Assembly: GCA_030248225.1 (NCBI GenBank)
Contig: JASANE010001521.1
Coordinates: forward strand, 1-64,000
From: Trileptium ribeirensis
Taxonomy: Eukaryota; Nematoda; Enoplea; Enoplida; Thoracostomopsidae
Reading direction: 5' to 3'
Length of the DNA: 64,000 nucleotides
Positions 21,719-32,170 of this stretch are shown in pieces. Numbering within the stretch: the stretch's first letter is position 1; each line of letters begins with the position of its first letter. A program made the translations under genes and the position numbers. The notes beneath the pieces were generated by a model. It saw nothing but the letters and a program-made list of their open reading frames with translations, was not told where the DNA came from and made no database searches.

Positions 21719-24700
21719 ATGTTCGAGATGGCAACGGAATCGCAGGAAGACAAAAAGAAAAACAATCCGATGCGTGAAATCAGAATCGATAAATTGTGCC
21801 TCAACATTTGTGTCGGCGAAAGTGGGGACAGATTAACACGAGCGTCGAAAGTCTTGGAGCAACTTACTGGGCAACAACCTGTATTCTCAAAAGGTATGTT
21901 AATTTGTTCACAGCGCTAGTCTAAATGATGGTCTAAAACCCGCCGATACTTTCAAAGCTTCTGGCGATTTATGCGGTTTTGCAGTGCTCAGACAGTCAGC
22001 TCTTCAACGGTTAAAAGCATCATCAAGGGTCGACGGTGACGGATAGGAACATTTGTGCTTTGTATTACTTGGCATTACCCATTTTTGATGGCACACCCCT
22101 TGCGCTCGTAGGAAACGTTTAGTCTTATTTTTCATTAAGTAGTCTCAAGGACGCGGGAGCAGAACCACGGAAACATGGATATTCGTTTTGTAATTAGTTT
22201 GGCAGAAACGTTACAACGAGTGGGTTAATTAAAAAATGGAACCATGCAATCTGCAAAGGTGACTCGCTAAGAAATAGAACTGCGGAGATATGAAGTTCAG
22301 CATATGCGAAAGCCCACTGACTGGCTTGAGCTTTAATGATTACCGTGTTTCTTTTACACAATCTATGCAAACATAGTGGTTGACAGCTTTTCTAGTTTGC
22401 AGAGGTGTTTCCATTATATTTATGTTAGATTGTTGCCACAATAACTGATGAATGCTGTATCGTTTTTTCCGAAACGTCATTCGTATCTCTTTTATCATAG
22501 GAGCTGTTTTGTTTCAGCTCGCTACACCGTACGGTCCTTTGGCATTCGAAGAAATGAAAAGATTTCTTGCAGCGTTACAGTGCGTGGCTCGAAAGCAGAA
22601 GAAATCCTTGAACGCGGCTTAAAAGTACGTTATTCGTTATGTTCGTGAATTTTTATTTTTATGCAATTTCGAAAATGAGTGAGACTCATTATAAGTTTAT
22701 TACATCAGAAGGGATGGGTTTAATGAAATGAGTAACATGTTAGTACCAGCTATCACCCAGCTACGACGAATATAGAACTCAATTAATATAATACTTAAAC
22801 TCTGTGTGAAGCTGAAAAAAGGCTAATCTCACAAAAACGCTATGTACAGTTACAGACAAAAATACGTGAATTATAGGTGAAAGTGAAAAATAAGTCAAAC
22901 GGGAACGAACGAAACAATATAGACATGAATTTGTCTTTAACGATAAATCTGCTAAATTTCGCCAATGGATAGTTGTGATTATGCGTAGCCGAAGACAGAC
23001 TGACAAAATTTGCACTGGAAAACACCGTTGGAGAATTTTTGGTCTTTTCGTTTCAATAATATCTTGTGTTTCACTAACACTGCTTGCTATTTGTGGGAGA
23101 GTTGTATAAACTATCACGTTTATCGGGAATAATTACCGACGAGTCAAGAAACTTGGAAGATATTATTCAAACCCTTTGTAGTATAGCAAAATAATCTATA
23201 GATTTCGATTAAACGAAATTGCAAATATTTTTGATTAAATGAAATTTCGATGTATTTCCATTTCGCTTGCTTCGATTGTAGTTATTTTTGGCCAGAACTG
23301 TATTTGCAGCAGCGCAAATGAGAAATGTAAATCATCGGGTATTAACACAAAGGCTAAAACTTACGTGCGTACTGTTTGATTTGATTTCAGGTGAAGGAGT
23401 ATGAATTGAGGAAAGACAATTTTTCGGATACCGGAAATTTTGGATTTGGTATTCAGGAACACATCGACTTGGGAATCAAATACGATCCGGGCATCGGTAG
23501 GTTATGTTGGGTCAGGTAAAATTGAAAGATCGCAGGGGTTCTATGTAGTTGGTTTATTCGATTCGTTTAATACAGCCTTCAGATTGCCCCTCTCCTAAAA
23601 TTTTAACCCAACATTATTACAGGTGCTTCATTTGCATTAGTTGATTGATGTACGTATTGCAGTGACACGTCACAAAATAAACATTAAATAGGTATTAAAA
23701 TCCTAAATGAATACTATAATTTTTTAAAAGAAAGTTTTTGTTGACTTCACTTTTCATTTAATTTTGCCAAGCTAATTGAAATTGGGGACTCTTTCACCCC
23801 TTTAACCGATGAGGGTGTGACGGGCTTCGAAATCTAAGAAAAATTTAAAAATCACTTTTTTTCGTGGAAGAGGTTGAAATAATATATAAATCGCATCAGA
23901 ACTGTTTTTGATTGAGATTAAAATCGATTATTGAGCAAATTTTAAAGTATTGTATCAAGTTTTGGCTGCGGAATGGATTTTTACTACAAATCTTGATTAG
24001 CTGTTAGTGTCAACTGGCCATTCGCTAGATTCTTCAAAAAATTCCAACGACAAGTGAACCAGACGAAGTCTAAATTTTTACCGGGGGCATCCATTTTGAT
24101 GGCTGCTTTAACCCCCACCCCAGTTTAGAGATCCCAGATTTCAACTGAAACAAATGAACCGGAGGCCGATGCGAATTTGAAGGTTTCTTTGCCAAATTTG
24201 GTTATACGGATACCAGATTTCGCAGCCCATTTCTCACTGCACAGGTTCGCAACGCAAAAGCCGAGACCACTCTCAGAATCATCTCTTCGATATTTACAAC
24301 CTTGATGACCACAACTTTTTTGTGGGACCATTCCCTGGACCGCTATGGGTCCGAATATATCTCGTCAACCCTTTGCCAGAAAACGATTTTTCTAATTGCG
24401 ACATGTTTCGTATTTTTTACATTACAACGAGTTCCTGGGGGGTTATGAAGCACGCTGGATACAATGGTTTTTCTATCTTGTGTTCAACTTGACCAAATTC
24501 TGGAAATCTGGATATATATAGGCCATTTCTGATGCCCTGCAAGCAAATACATAAACAGCCAAATGAAAACTCACTACATTTTGGAAATCGGGTTCGTTGA
24601 CCGTAAAACCATTGAAACCCAAAGAAAAGGTATAATTGAAACAGAGGGAGCGAAGCGAGCGAAGTTTCCGCTGGTGCCCCGGGGGGAAAATCGTGAAAAT

Positions 24701-27700
24701 TTTCTTTCAGAGCTTAGTGTAACGTAGTGGAAATTGTGTGTTGCAGGGGTGAAAAATTTTAAATTCTGTCTGTGTGTGATCGGCCATAACTCGAGAGCGA
24801 CTTAACCGATTTTTATGATCTTAGGCTCATTTGAACATGCATAGTCGATTTAACGTGTACATCCCAATTTGAGGTAGGTTCCTGAGTCAGAGGTCAAAAT
24901 GAGGGTTTTTACGACATTTTGGTACCCTTCACAGAAACAAGGTTATTTTTACTTTGACTTTCGAATGTTTTTCTCTGGTTGTTCTTATTTCACAGCGAAA
25001 TGATAAATTACGATGTCTCTTTTTTGTTTTTCGTTTAAGGCTCAAGTTCTGAAGTTATAGGGTTTGAGGTATGGCACCCTCGTGGATCCTCGACCCAAAA
25101 TACGAAAATTTGTTGTGACGTTCTGTTCGGCTGAAAACTTTTACTTGGGGGTTTTAGGGCATGGGAAACTCAATACCGGCGTTGATTTTGCTCTGCGACC
25201 CATGGGTACGGGGGTATGGCGCCGCCATGGTTCCTTGACCCAAAATTCCTAACTAAACTGTGACATCCTGGGAGGCTGACAGCTTGCATTTGGGGGTTTT
25301 CGGGCATGGGAAACTTATTGTCGATGTTTGTTTTGTTTTTACTTGTACGTTGTGTGATATACATATATAGCATATCAACGTATGCTATCGAGAGCCGTTT
25401 GGCTGTGCAGGCAACAGGCGTAAATGTACCTATGCTTCACTACGCTCTGCAATCTCGATAGAGTTACTTGTCTGTTTCTGTAATTCATAACTCATTTTCG
25501 GACGGAAGGATTCACCAATTTTTTTGTTCGATTGCAAAAGTGATGAGGATGTGACTTTCAGTTGAATCCGAACAGCTCCACCCCATCTTCGGCGTAAAAA
25601 TGGTAAAAAACGAGTAATAAGGGTTATTTGTCAAATCTGGCCGTGTGGGTACCAATGTTTCGCAGCACATATCTCGCGACTCAGGCTTCACTGAGAAACA
25701 TGACCACAACTCAAAAATGCAGTCTGTTACATACATAAAATACAGTCTGCTGCAGGTGATTAAACAAAATTATAATTTAAAAATGAAACCACGCTTGCTC
25801 TGTTTTAACCTTGCGTGTGAGTTAGTAGCCTGTTGGTTTCGAAGTGATATTAGTCATCCGTGAATCGGTAGAATTTAATTATATACGTGTCGGAAAATTG
25901 AGAACTGCTTTTTGAACTTCATTTTTACGGTTGACTTCTTTAAGCTACCAAAATTATACCTTTGGAACTGGGAAAATAAAAATTTGTGCGGGGGGGCGAT
26001 TCCCCGGTTTAGCTAGGATTTTATAAAATACTGTAACTTCTAGAAAATGTCAAATGTATGTAATTTAACGACTGATTTACATTGTGCGTATATATCTACA
26101 AAAGGAAATATTAGCGATTTGTAGCCCAGCAGGGTAAAATTAGGACTTTTTTGTCCAAAATAGGAAACTATTCTAACATTTGTATCACATCGGAGCAAAA
26201 TTGGCTAGTTTTAATCTCACATGAAAGTAGGTTTGCTATATTGTTTCCGTCCAGCAGGTTTTTGGTGTAAATGTTTTTGTGGTTTTTCAAGCACTGTGGA
26301 ATTATATTTTTCAGGTATCTACGGAATGGATTTTTACGTAGTGCTATCGAGGCCAGGTCGGCGCGTGGCAAAGCGACGTCGCTGCAAATCCAAGATCGGA
26401 CCGCGTCAACGAATTAACAAGGAAGATTCGATGCGGTGGTTTCAGCAAAAGGTCTAGTTTTGCTAGGTTTTCTTGGTTGCTCTGCTTGATAACAGCGTAA
26501 CGTATACCATTTTGAATCATATAGCCGTCTTAGCTGCAATGTGGTTTTTATCAGTTTGTTAGAACCGCTGCTTTAGATTTAGTGGCGTTTACAATACTAA
26601 ACGAGCACGTTATATCTCAAATTTTGGCGCTATCGGTTCGTTCAAATATACGCTCGGGCGTTTACTTGCTAACTGATAATAGGGACAGTTGAAATCCGCA
26701 ACGGCTAAGTACAATACTGTTTTCATTAATATGGATTATTGAGTTAGTGCCTAACCGCATAAATCCTGTAAACACTTGTTTCTTGTATAACGAGGTTGTA
26801 CTATCTTAGTACTTTCGGCTTTACCATGCACATCATATTAAAACATGGCAGGTCCCATGTACCAACACAGTTTGACACACGCGCAGTAATATCGATCGAA
26901 TTATGCCGATTTCGATTACACGACGTTCTGTTCGCCTGCAGTTTCGATGTATATAAATTTAAGTTGCACTAATTTCAGGTCGCTGCTGAGGTTCATTTCG
27001 GAATGACGTACATATCCAGTCACGAACATAAAGAAGTTCATAGAAGCGAACGCAACAACGTTCTTTTGTAGACGAACGTTATAATGTTTGTTTACGTTGA
27101 CGTTCGTTCATAAATGAACACAAAATTATTCGCGCACAAATTATGTAAAATTCGTTTATATTCACGTTCATTTGTTAACGAACGTTGTAAAATCGTCCTT
27201 TTGCGTTACTCGTTCGCTGCTTATGGACTTCTTTTGTCCCTGACTGTATGTAGTCACATCCAGCAACACAGTGCAGCCAAAATTGAAATAACATTTTGTT
27301 TAGTCGAAATAGATCGGTTTTTGTATTTATTGACACTTACAAAAAATAAGTGCACAAAAACGAACACGAAATGGGAAGCAACTTTAGAATATTCGCGATA
27401 AACGGATATATTTTCACGTTTGTAATCGAGTTTTCTGAGTTGGTCTAACAAACTTTGTACATGCGTTGTTATGTTTTTTATGCATTTGTCTTTGTCCGTG
27501 ACTGTATTTCGGACTGCAAATGTATGTGAACGAGAGCAGTTAGAAAGTTCAGGCCAGTTTATTTTGTTCCGCTGATTATATTTTTAGCAGGGAATAACCG
27601 GAACCAAAATTTACCGGAACCGTCCATTTAAACCGGATCCGGAACCGGAACCGGAACCTGGTCTTCGAAATTTATATATAGTAAAACAGATGATGGAAGA

Positions 27701-29237
27701 AATGAAGGTATAGTGGATTTAAAATGCATTAAAAATAACTTTTACATTAAACTTATTGTTTTGCGATGGTATTATTGCCTTTCTGAAACTTTAAAGAGAC
27801 TGATGAAGCTAATAATGTTTATTTATTGATCAAATATGTCGATTTTTGGACACCCAGAGCAAAAATGCCTTCCACTATACACCATTGCATATACTGCGTC
27901 AAATCGAATATGCTTACAAAGCTTGGAGCATAGAATACACACTTTCGCTCTGTCTCCAGTCGCCTCCCTTTACTACACATACGTTTGTTGTATGTTCTTC
28001 TGTAGGAAACTTAAAATTATTGGTTTATATGATTCTAAGAGAAAATAATAGATAGAAGGTAATTTTCTGATCAGTGGTCAGAGACACTGTTTAGGCTAGC
28101 GTTGAACAAACAGTGCCCGTCAGTTAGATCATGATGATGATAACTTTCTAATCAGAATGCTATAAATGAGACACACTGTGATGCTGCTCGCACAGTTTCA
28201 ATAAATACAGTTCATTGCCAAGAAAGCAGTTTCTAGCTGCGTTGCAGATAACGTTAGTTTACTTCAATTTATACTGATTTATCAAGTTTACGAGCGCACT
28301 GGCGGGTGCCTGACGCAATTTATGTTAGCCAAGCATACTCTAAGTACTTCTGCGTAAGCCATACTCTGTTACCGAGTTGGACCGGTTTAATTAAAACGTA
28401 TCCAACAGACTTCTGGATGTGTAAAATAGCTGCTCAGCATTGACTTGGCTTTGATTTAACAAACTCCTGCAGGTTATTATGAAATTCCTGCTCAAATTAT
28501 GTGCCCTACTTACGTTTTACACGGCAATTGGTTAGTTATCTTTTTCTTTTGCTTGGTTGTATTTTAGCTTGATCATTGTATAATATATATTACATATGTT
28601 TGGATTGCAGGATAAAGCAAAAAACGTGGAAAATTTCAAACAAAATTTTTAAACCGGAATTCCGGTTCCGGTATGGTTTTTGCCCTTTGCCGGAACCGGA
28701 ACCGGAACACGATTTTCGCCGGAACCGGAATTCCGGTTACTCCCTGATTTTTAGATATACATCGTAGTCTCTGGTTCCGTTTAAGTTGCTGTCAATTGGT
28801 CGTTTGTCGCTCGCTCGCAGACTACATAATGGCTCACTTTCGTAGCCACAAAATTTTGTCCCCTTGAATATAGATATAATATTAGCTTTTTTGGAGGGTT
28901 ACCTAGAGGGCATACTGTATTCCGATGTGCAAAAGTTTTCAATACAGTGAGCGCTCTCGTTAAAAGTTGAGCATATTGAGTTGAAACTTTGGAATAAATA
29001 GAACCGAAACGATCCCAAACTCTAACCAGACAAAACTATTATACGTAACTTGGTGCTATATTGAGGAAAATGTGTCGTGGGTTAAAGCTGGTCCCATTCA
29101 TGTTGTTCACGACGTCGATTCAGCAATATTCTGTATTGACTTGTAATTGAATTAACAATTAGCTCAGTGTGAAATATTAAAAGATTTATTGTATTTTTTA
29201 GTACGACGGTGTTATTTTGCCAAGCAAAAAGAAGAAG
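21719..29237 (+). CDS. RPL11: 60S ribosomal protein L11 (uL5), five coding exons
   Basis: Cytosolic large-subunit protein that, with RPL5, binds 5S rRNA in the central protuberance. Exons: 21719-21893, 22518-22624, 23391-23496, 26315-26451 and 29202-29237; all introns are GT-AG and phases agree (1, 0, 1, 0). Total 561 nt, 186 residues, close to the family's usual 178-190. Family blocks: [33 protein letters not shown] (exon 1), [16 protein letters not shown] (exon 2), [20 protein letters not shown] (exon 3), [12 protein letters not shown] and MRWFQQK (exon 4), [11 protein letters not shown] (exon 5). ATG codons at 21719 and 21728 are in frame; the second has the better context (GAGATGG). Introns 3 and 4 (2.8 kb each) are swollen by repeats. 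AATAAA lies at 29577. Looks intact. Confidence 0.97.
23186..23275. repeat. Fragment of the TTTCGATTAAACGAAATT dispersed family
   Basis: In RPL11 intron 2. AGCAAAATAATCTATAGATT (23187) runs into TTCGATTAAACGAAATTGC, then a second imperfect copy. It resembles the start of the repeat at 34475 (GCAAAATAATCGATCGATC) and, inverted, the end of the repeat at 59845-59990 (ATTGATTATTTTGCA). Small non-coding dispersed repeat, probably a MITE end. Confidence 0.6.
24470..25835. repeat. Copy W of a dispersed family with GGAGCGAGCG ends, inside RPL11 intron 3
   Basis: Boundary blocks contain GAGCGAAGCGAGCGAAGTTTCC (split: GAGCGAAGCG, AGCGAAGTTTCC; 24650) and, inverted, AAACCACGCTTGCTCTGTTT (25786). They correspond to the two ends of the copies at 57975-59105 and 62655-63690, in opposite orientation. 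Internal matches include GATGAGGATGTGACTTTCAG (25540) and TTTCGCAGCACATATCTCGCG (split: TTTCGCAGCA, CATATCTCGCG; 25659). 24470-24640 is a same-family segment in the other orientation. No coding capacity recognised. Confidence 0.6.
27014..27246. repeat. Foldback element rich in GAACGTT motifs
   Basis: Left arm ACATAAAGAAGTTCATAGAA (27026) and right arm TATGGACTTCTTTTGTCCCT (27223) are imperfect inverted repeats that also include the adjacent GCGAACG and CGTTCGC. The interior contains further palindromic pieces (ACGTTCGTTCATAAATGAAC). It lies in RPL11 intron 4, 340 bp before the hAT MITE. It is probably a small MITE; target duplication is not clear. Confidence 0.6.
27588..28746. mobile_element. 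hAT-like MITE (1159 bp) in RPL11 intron 4, 8-bp TSD
   Basis: Terminal repeats CAGGGAATAACCGGAA (27588) and, inverted, CAGGGAGTAACCGGAA (ending 28746) differ at one of 16 positions. The flanking 8-bp duplication ATTTTTAG (27580-27587 and 28747-28754) is perfect. Subterminal arrays of ACCGGAACCGGAACC occur at both ends (27603-27660 and 28652-28735). Interior frames are short with no transposase similarity, so it is non-autonomous. A truncated relative is at 47871-48258. Confidence 0.95.
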
Positions 29238-29576
29238 TAAATGATCTAAGAAGGAATTGAGAATGGACCGTTCAGAAATATTTATCACAATCAATGATAA
29301 TAATTATAGAAAATCTTTAAGAATTTAAAAGCAAAAAGAATGTGGTATTTCACAACAAATCATTGTTCGAGGTTTGCTAAAATCAGACGCATCATTTGCT
29401 AAAGAATAGTTGTTCTTAAGTCTTGGTAAACCCTAAGAAATTTAGTGTAACACTCGATTTTCAGGGAATATAATTGTTGTGTCGCCAGCATTTTGTGTCG
29501 TTGCACAATATTGTTATTGTTTATCCGTTGTCTTATTGTTGAAATTATATTATTTTTAACTCGTTGTTAAGTGAGT

Positions 29577-29582
29577 AATAAA
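29577..29582 (+). promoter_or_regulatory. Candidate polyadenylation signal for RPL11
   Basis: AATAAA, 340 nt downstream of the RPL11 stop codon, is the first canonical hexamer noticed after the stop. It is assigned by position only. Confidence 0.4.
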
Positions 29583-29589
29583 TGAAAAT

Positions 29590-30633
29590 ATAATATTTGT
29601 CTGGGCATTTGATTTTGTTGCTTAATTGAGCAGTACTGGGCAGTTAAGATTTGTGTGCCGAGCAGATTTTGAGTAACAAAGTAGTGATACAAAAGTCATG
29701 AAAGAAAAACTTTAAGTTAAAACAAGATTCACAAACGATACGACCATTTCCTTCTTCTTTCAATGTCAAAACAAAAGTTTTGGGATTTATATATAAATCA
29801 CAAATTTAAGGAAAATATACAACAGTATTTTTTACATTTGCTCATATGGCTTTACTGTATTTGAAAGTGGCAAAATTTGACACTGTGTTTCTGAATTTAG
29901 CACTTTTAGTCTATCCAGTGTGGGTTAAAATAATGACGCCAACTTGTTCAATGGACTACATAACCCTTAAACACTCCTACGGTCGCTCCCGAACCAGTGT
30001 TGGGCGGCCTTAAAGTCAAACGGCCCCTTTGAAATTTTCGGCTGGCCGACGGATCAAGCACCAGACGGCGGATCAAAGGTAAACGGACGGCTGATTGTCA
30101 GAAAGTTTTCATTACGCAAATTGGTGTTTAGGTGGCAGATGTTAGGTCGGAAATGTGAAGCATATATTTTTGATAGCTTTACTATGATTTTGGCTCTTCC
30201 AGTTCCCAGTAGCTCCGAAATACAAAATTTCGATGTCAGCTCCTGGTTGAAGCCAGCATATTAATTTTGTCTGGGCAAATTGTAAATTTATATGACAGAT
30301 ACTATGTCATGGAAGATTAAGTATATTTTTAATAGCTTAAATAACGATTTTGGCTCTTCTAGCAACCGGTAAAATCGGCGACCGGCTTTTTTTCCGTACA
30401 TGGTCACGATTTGCACGTGGGGTTTAGAAATTGGCATTGAAAGTTACTGCGCGGGTACAGTTGACACACGTTTGCAGTCGCGGACATTGTTGCAAAAACA
30501 CGGCACTGGGTTATTTCGCAAACGTTCGAAACTTATTAATGACATGATTAGTAACAGAATCCATAAATAATTGAGGTTTTTCCTTTTGAAAATCATGCAT
30601 GCGTAATTTTTCCATGTGTATTTCAAATATGCT
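29590..30633. other. Intergenic stretch downstream of RPL11
   Basis: No gene recognised. Between 30010 and 30110 there is a locally GC-rich patch with repeated CGGNCGGA-like words (GGCTGGCCGACGGATCAAGC). Two similar segments, ATGATTTTGGCTCTTCCAG (30184) and ACGATTTTGGCTCTTCTAG (30344), suggest an old internal duplication of about 160 bp. Confidence 0.35.
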
Positions 30634-30978
30634 AAATATTTGGGTTTTTTAGGCCCCCAGCCCGAATTTGGTCAATTTTGAAGATACAGAGCTGATTTTT
30701 ATCAATCGATTCAGCTGGATGAGGCGGTCAGAAAATACTCATTTTACCAACATCACTGAAAATTTTTTCGATTTTTTGAGGTCCCAATGAGAAGCCAAAA
30801 ATTTTTTTCTTTGAAATATGGGGGTGTTAGGTAATGTTCGACTCGGCTTGATGAGAGAAATTTACTGGTGTGTGTTTTATTGATATTTACGACACCGTTA
30901 CAAAGTTATGACGTCAAGTTACGAAAATTGACCAAATTCGGGCTAATGGGGGGCTAAAAGAAAAGACCCAAATATTTG
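30634..30978. mobile_element. MITE with long inverted ends (about 345 bp)
   Basis: Left end AAATATTTGGGTTTTTTAGG followed by CCCCCAGCCCGAATTTGGTC and AATTTT is repeated inverted at the right (30928-30978: AAAATTGACCAAATTCGGGC, then GGGGGGCT, ending GACCCAAATATTT). Arms are about 45 bp with few mismatches. The interior has ATCAATCGATTCAGCTGGAT (30702), also found at 52367 (ACAATCGATTCAGCTGGACG), so a second, more degraded member of the family lies in an HPD intron. Non-coding. Confidence 0.75.
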
Positions 30979-31135
30979 TGTATTATACAGTGTAGTTACG
31001 TATAATGTTATATATATAAAGAGCAACCGTTGTTGTATAACCTTTTAAGAATTTATGCTTGGACTTTGAAGTGAATAGGTGTACCCGCATATGAAATTTA
31101 ACGTTTCCAAATTGTTGCCAAGTCGTAAAGATCCG

Positions 31136-31366
31136 TATTGAAGTCTTCAGCTAGTACACTTTACCATTATGAGCACCCAATTCTATAATTCAAGCAAATA
31201 TCAGAATTGCGTGAAATTTTTTTTAATCTGACGGTGTAAATTTTTCCACACTCTACTTGCACAGTCAGAAGATTATTTACTCAAAATTTTACACATTTCA
31301 ATTTGCTTGAATTATAGAAAATTGTTGCTCAAAATGGCAAAGTGCACTAGCTGACGACTTCAATAC
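31136..31366. repeat. Long imperfect hairpin (arms about 70 bp)
   Basis: GTATTGAAGTCTTCAGCTAG (31136) to ATTCAAGCAAAT (about 31200) is the inverse of ATTTGCTTGAATTATAG (31302) to GACTTCAATAC (31366). The loop contains TTTTTCCACACTCTACTTGC (31243), repeated just outside the hairpin as CTTTTCCGCACTATATTTGC (31371). Foldback MITE or remnant; non-coding. Confidence 0.75.
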
Positions 31367-32170
31367 ATATCTTTTCCGCACTATATTTGCACAGTAAAGC
31401 ACACAAAAACAGCCGTGATTGAGCATATCGTTCAACGATCGCGCACATGCTTATGAAATAGGCGAATGTACACGTACGAAACTGTGGTCATAAATCACAG
31501 ACGTCCAGTTGCCATTCGCTAAGCTGGGGGACTATCATTTGCAGAATTGCGACCGCCATTTTTGTCGCGGCTCAATAGAAAACGGTAAGAATTTTTTCAG
31601 GATTTTCGGTACGGGCATTAGAAGTTTTCCAAACTAGTTGTACAACTAGACAAGAAAGTGACAGCTTACGATATGCTAGGAAAGTATATTCATTGGAATA
31701 GGGCTGAACCGCATCAATCGGTGTATAATAATATTTTTGTTATTTCTCTCATAATAGTGAAAGACGTCTCTTCTGAATCCGTTGTAGAAAATAATTGACA
31801 CCTTGCGATTTTACTATGACTTGTCGGCTAAAATTGTTTCATGGTGTTCCGAAACCAAAGAAAGATACGAAATGCGTTCGGTTCGTTTAAATTCAAAGCT
31901 TGTTAAAATTCCTTTAAGGTTATTTTCGATTAAGGTGAGCTGATTTGTATTGGTTTTGTTGACGATAATTGGAAGATTGCAGCTAAAATAATTAGGATTT
32001 TGAATTTGTCCACTTATGACTTTTCACTAATATTAAAATATTGTGATATTTAATAGATATCCTAATATGAAGATGTTCCAAAGTAGCGAGCTTGTTGGAT
32101 ATTGTTTGGCCTCAGTACAATATTTTTAATAGTTTCAGAGTTTAGTTAGTTCATTGTATCGTCGGGCGTG

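Noticed and set aside
26942..27071. Alternative RPL11 terminal exons starting at 26942 (FRCI-stop) or 26979 ([13 protein letters not shown]...)
   Set aside because: Acceptors are plausible and frame-compatible, but neither encodes the conserved YDGxIL C-terminus. The exon at 29202 does so exactly.
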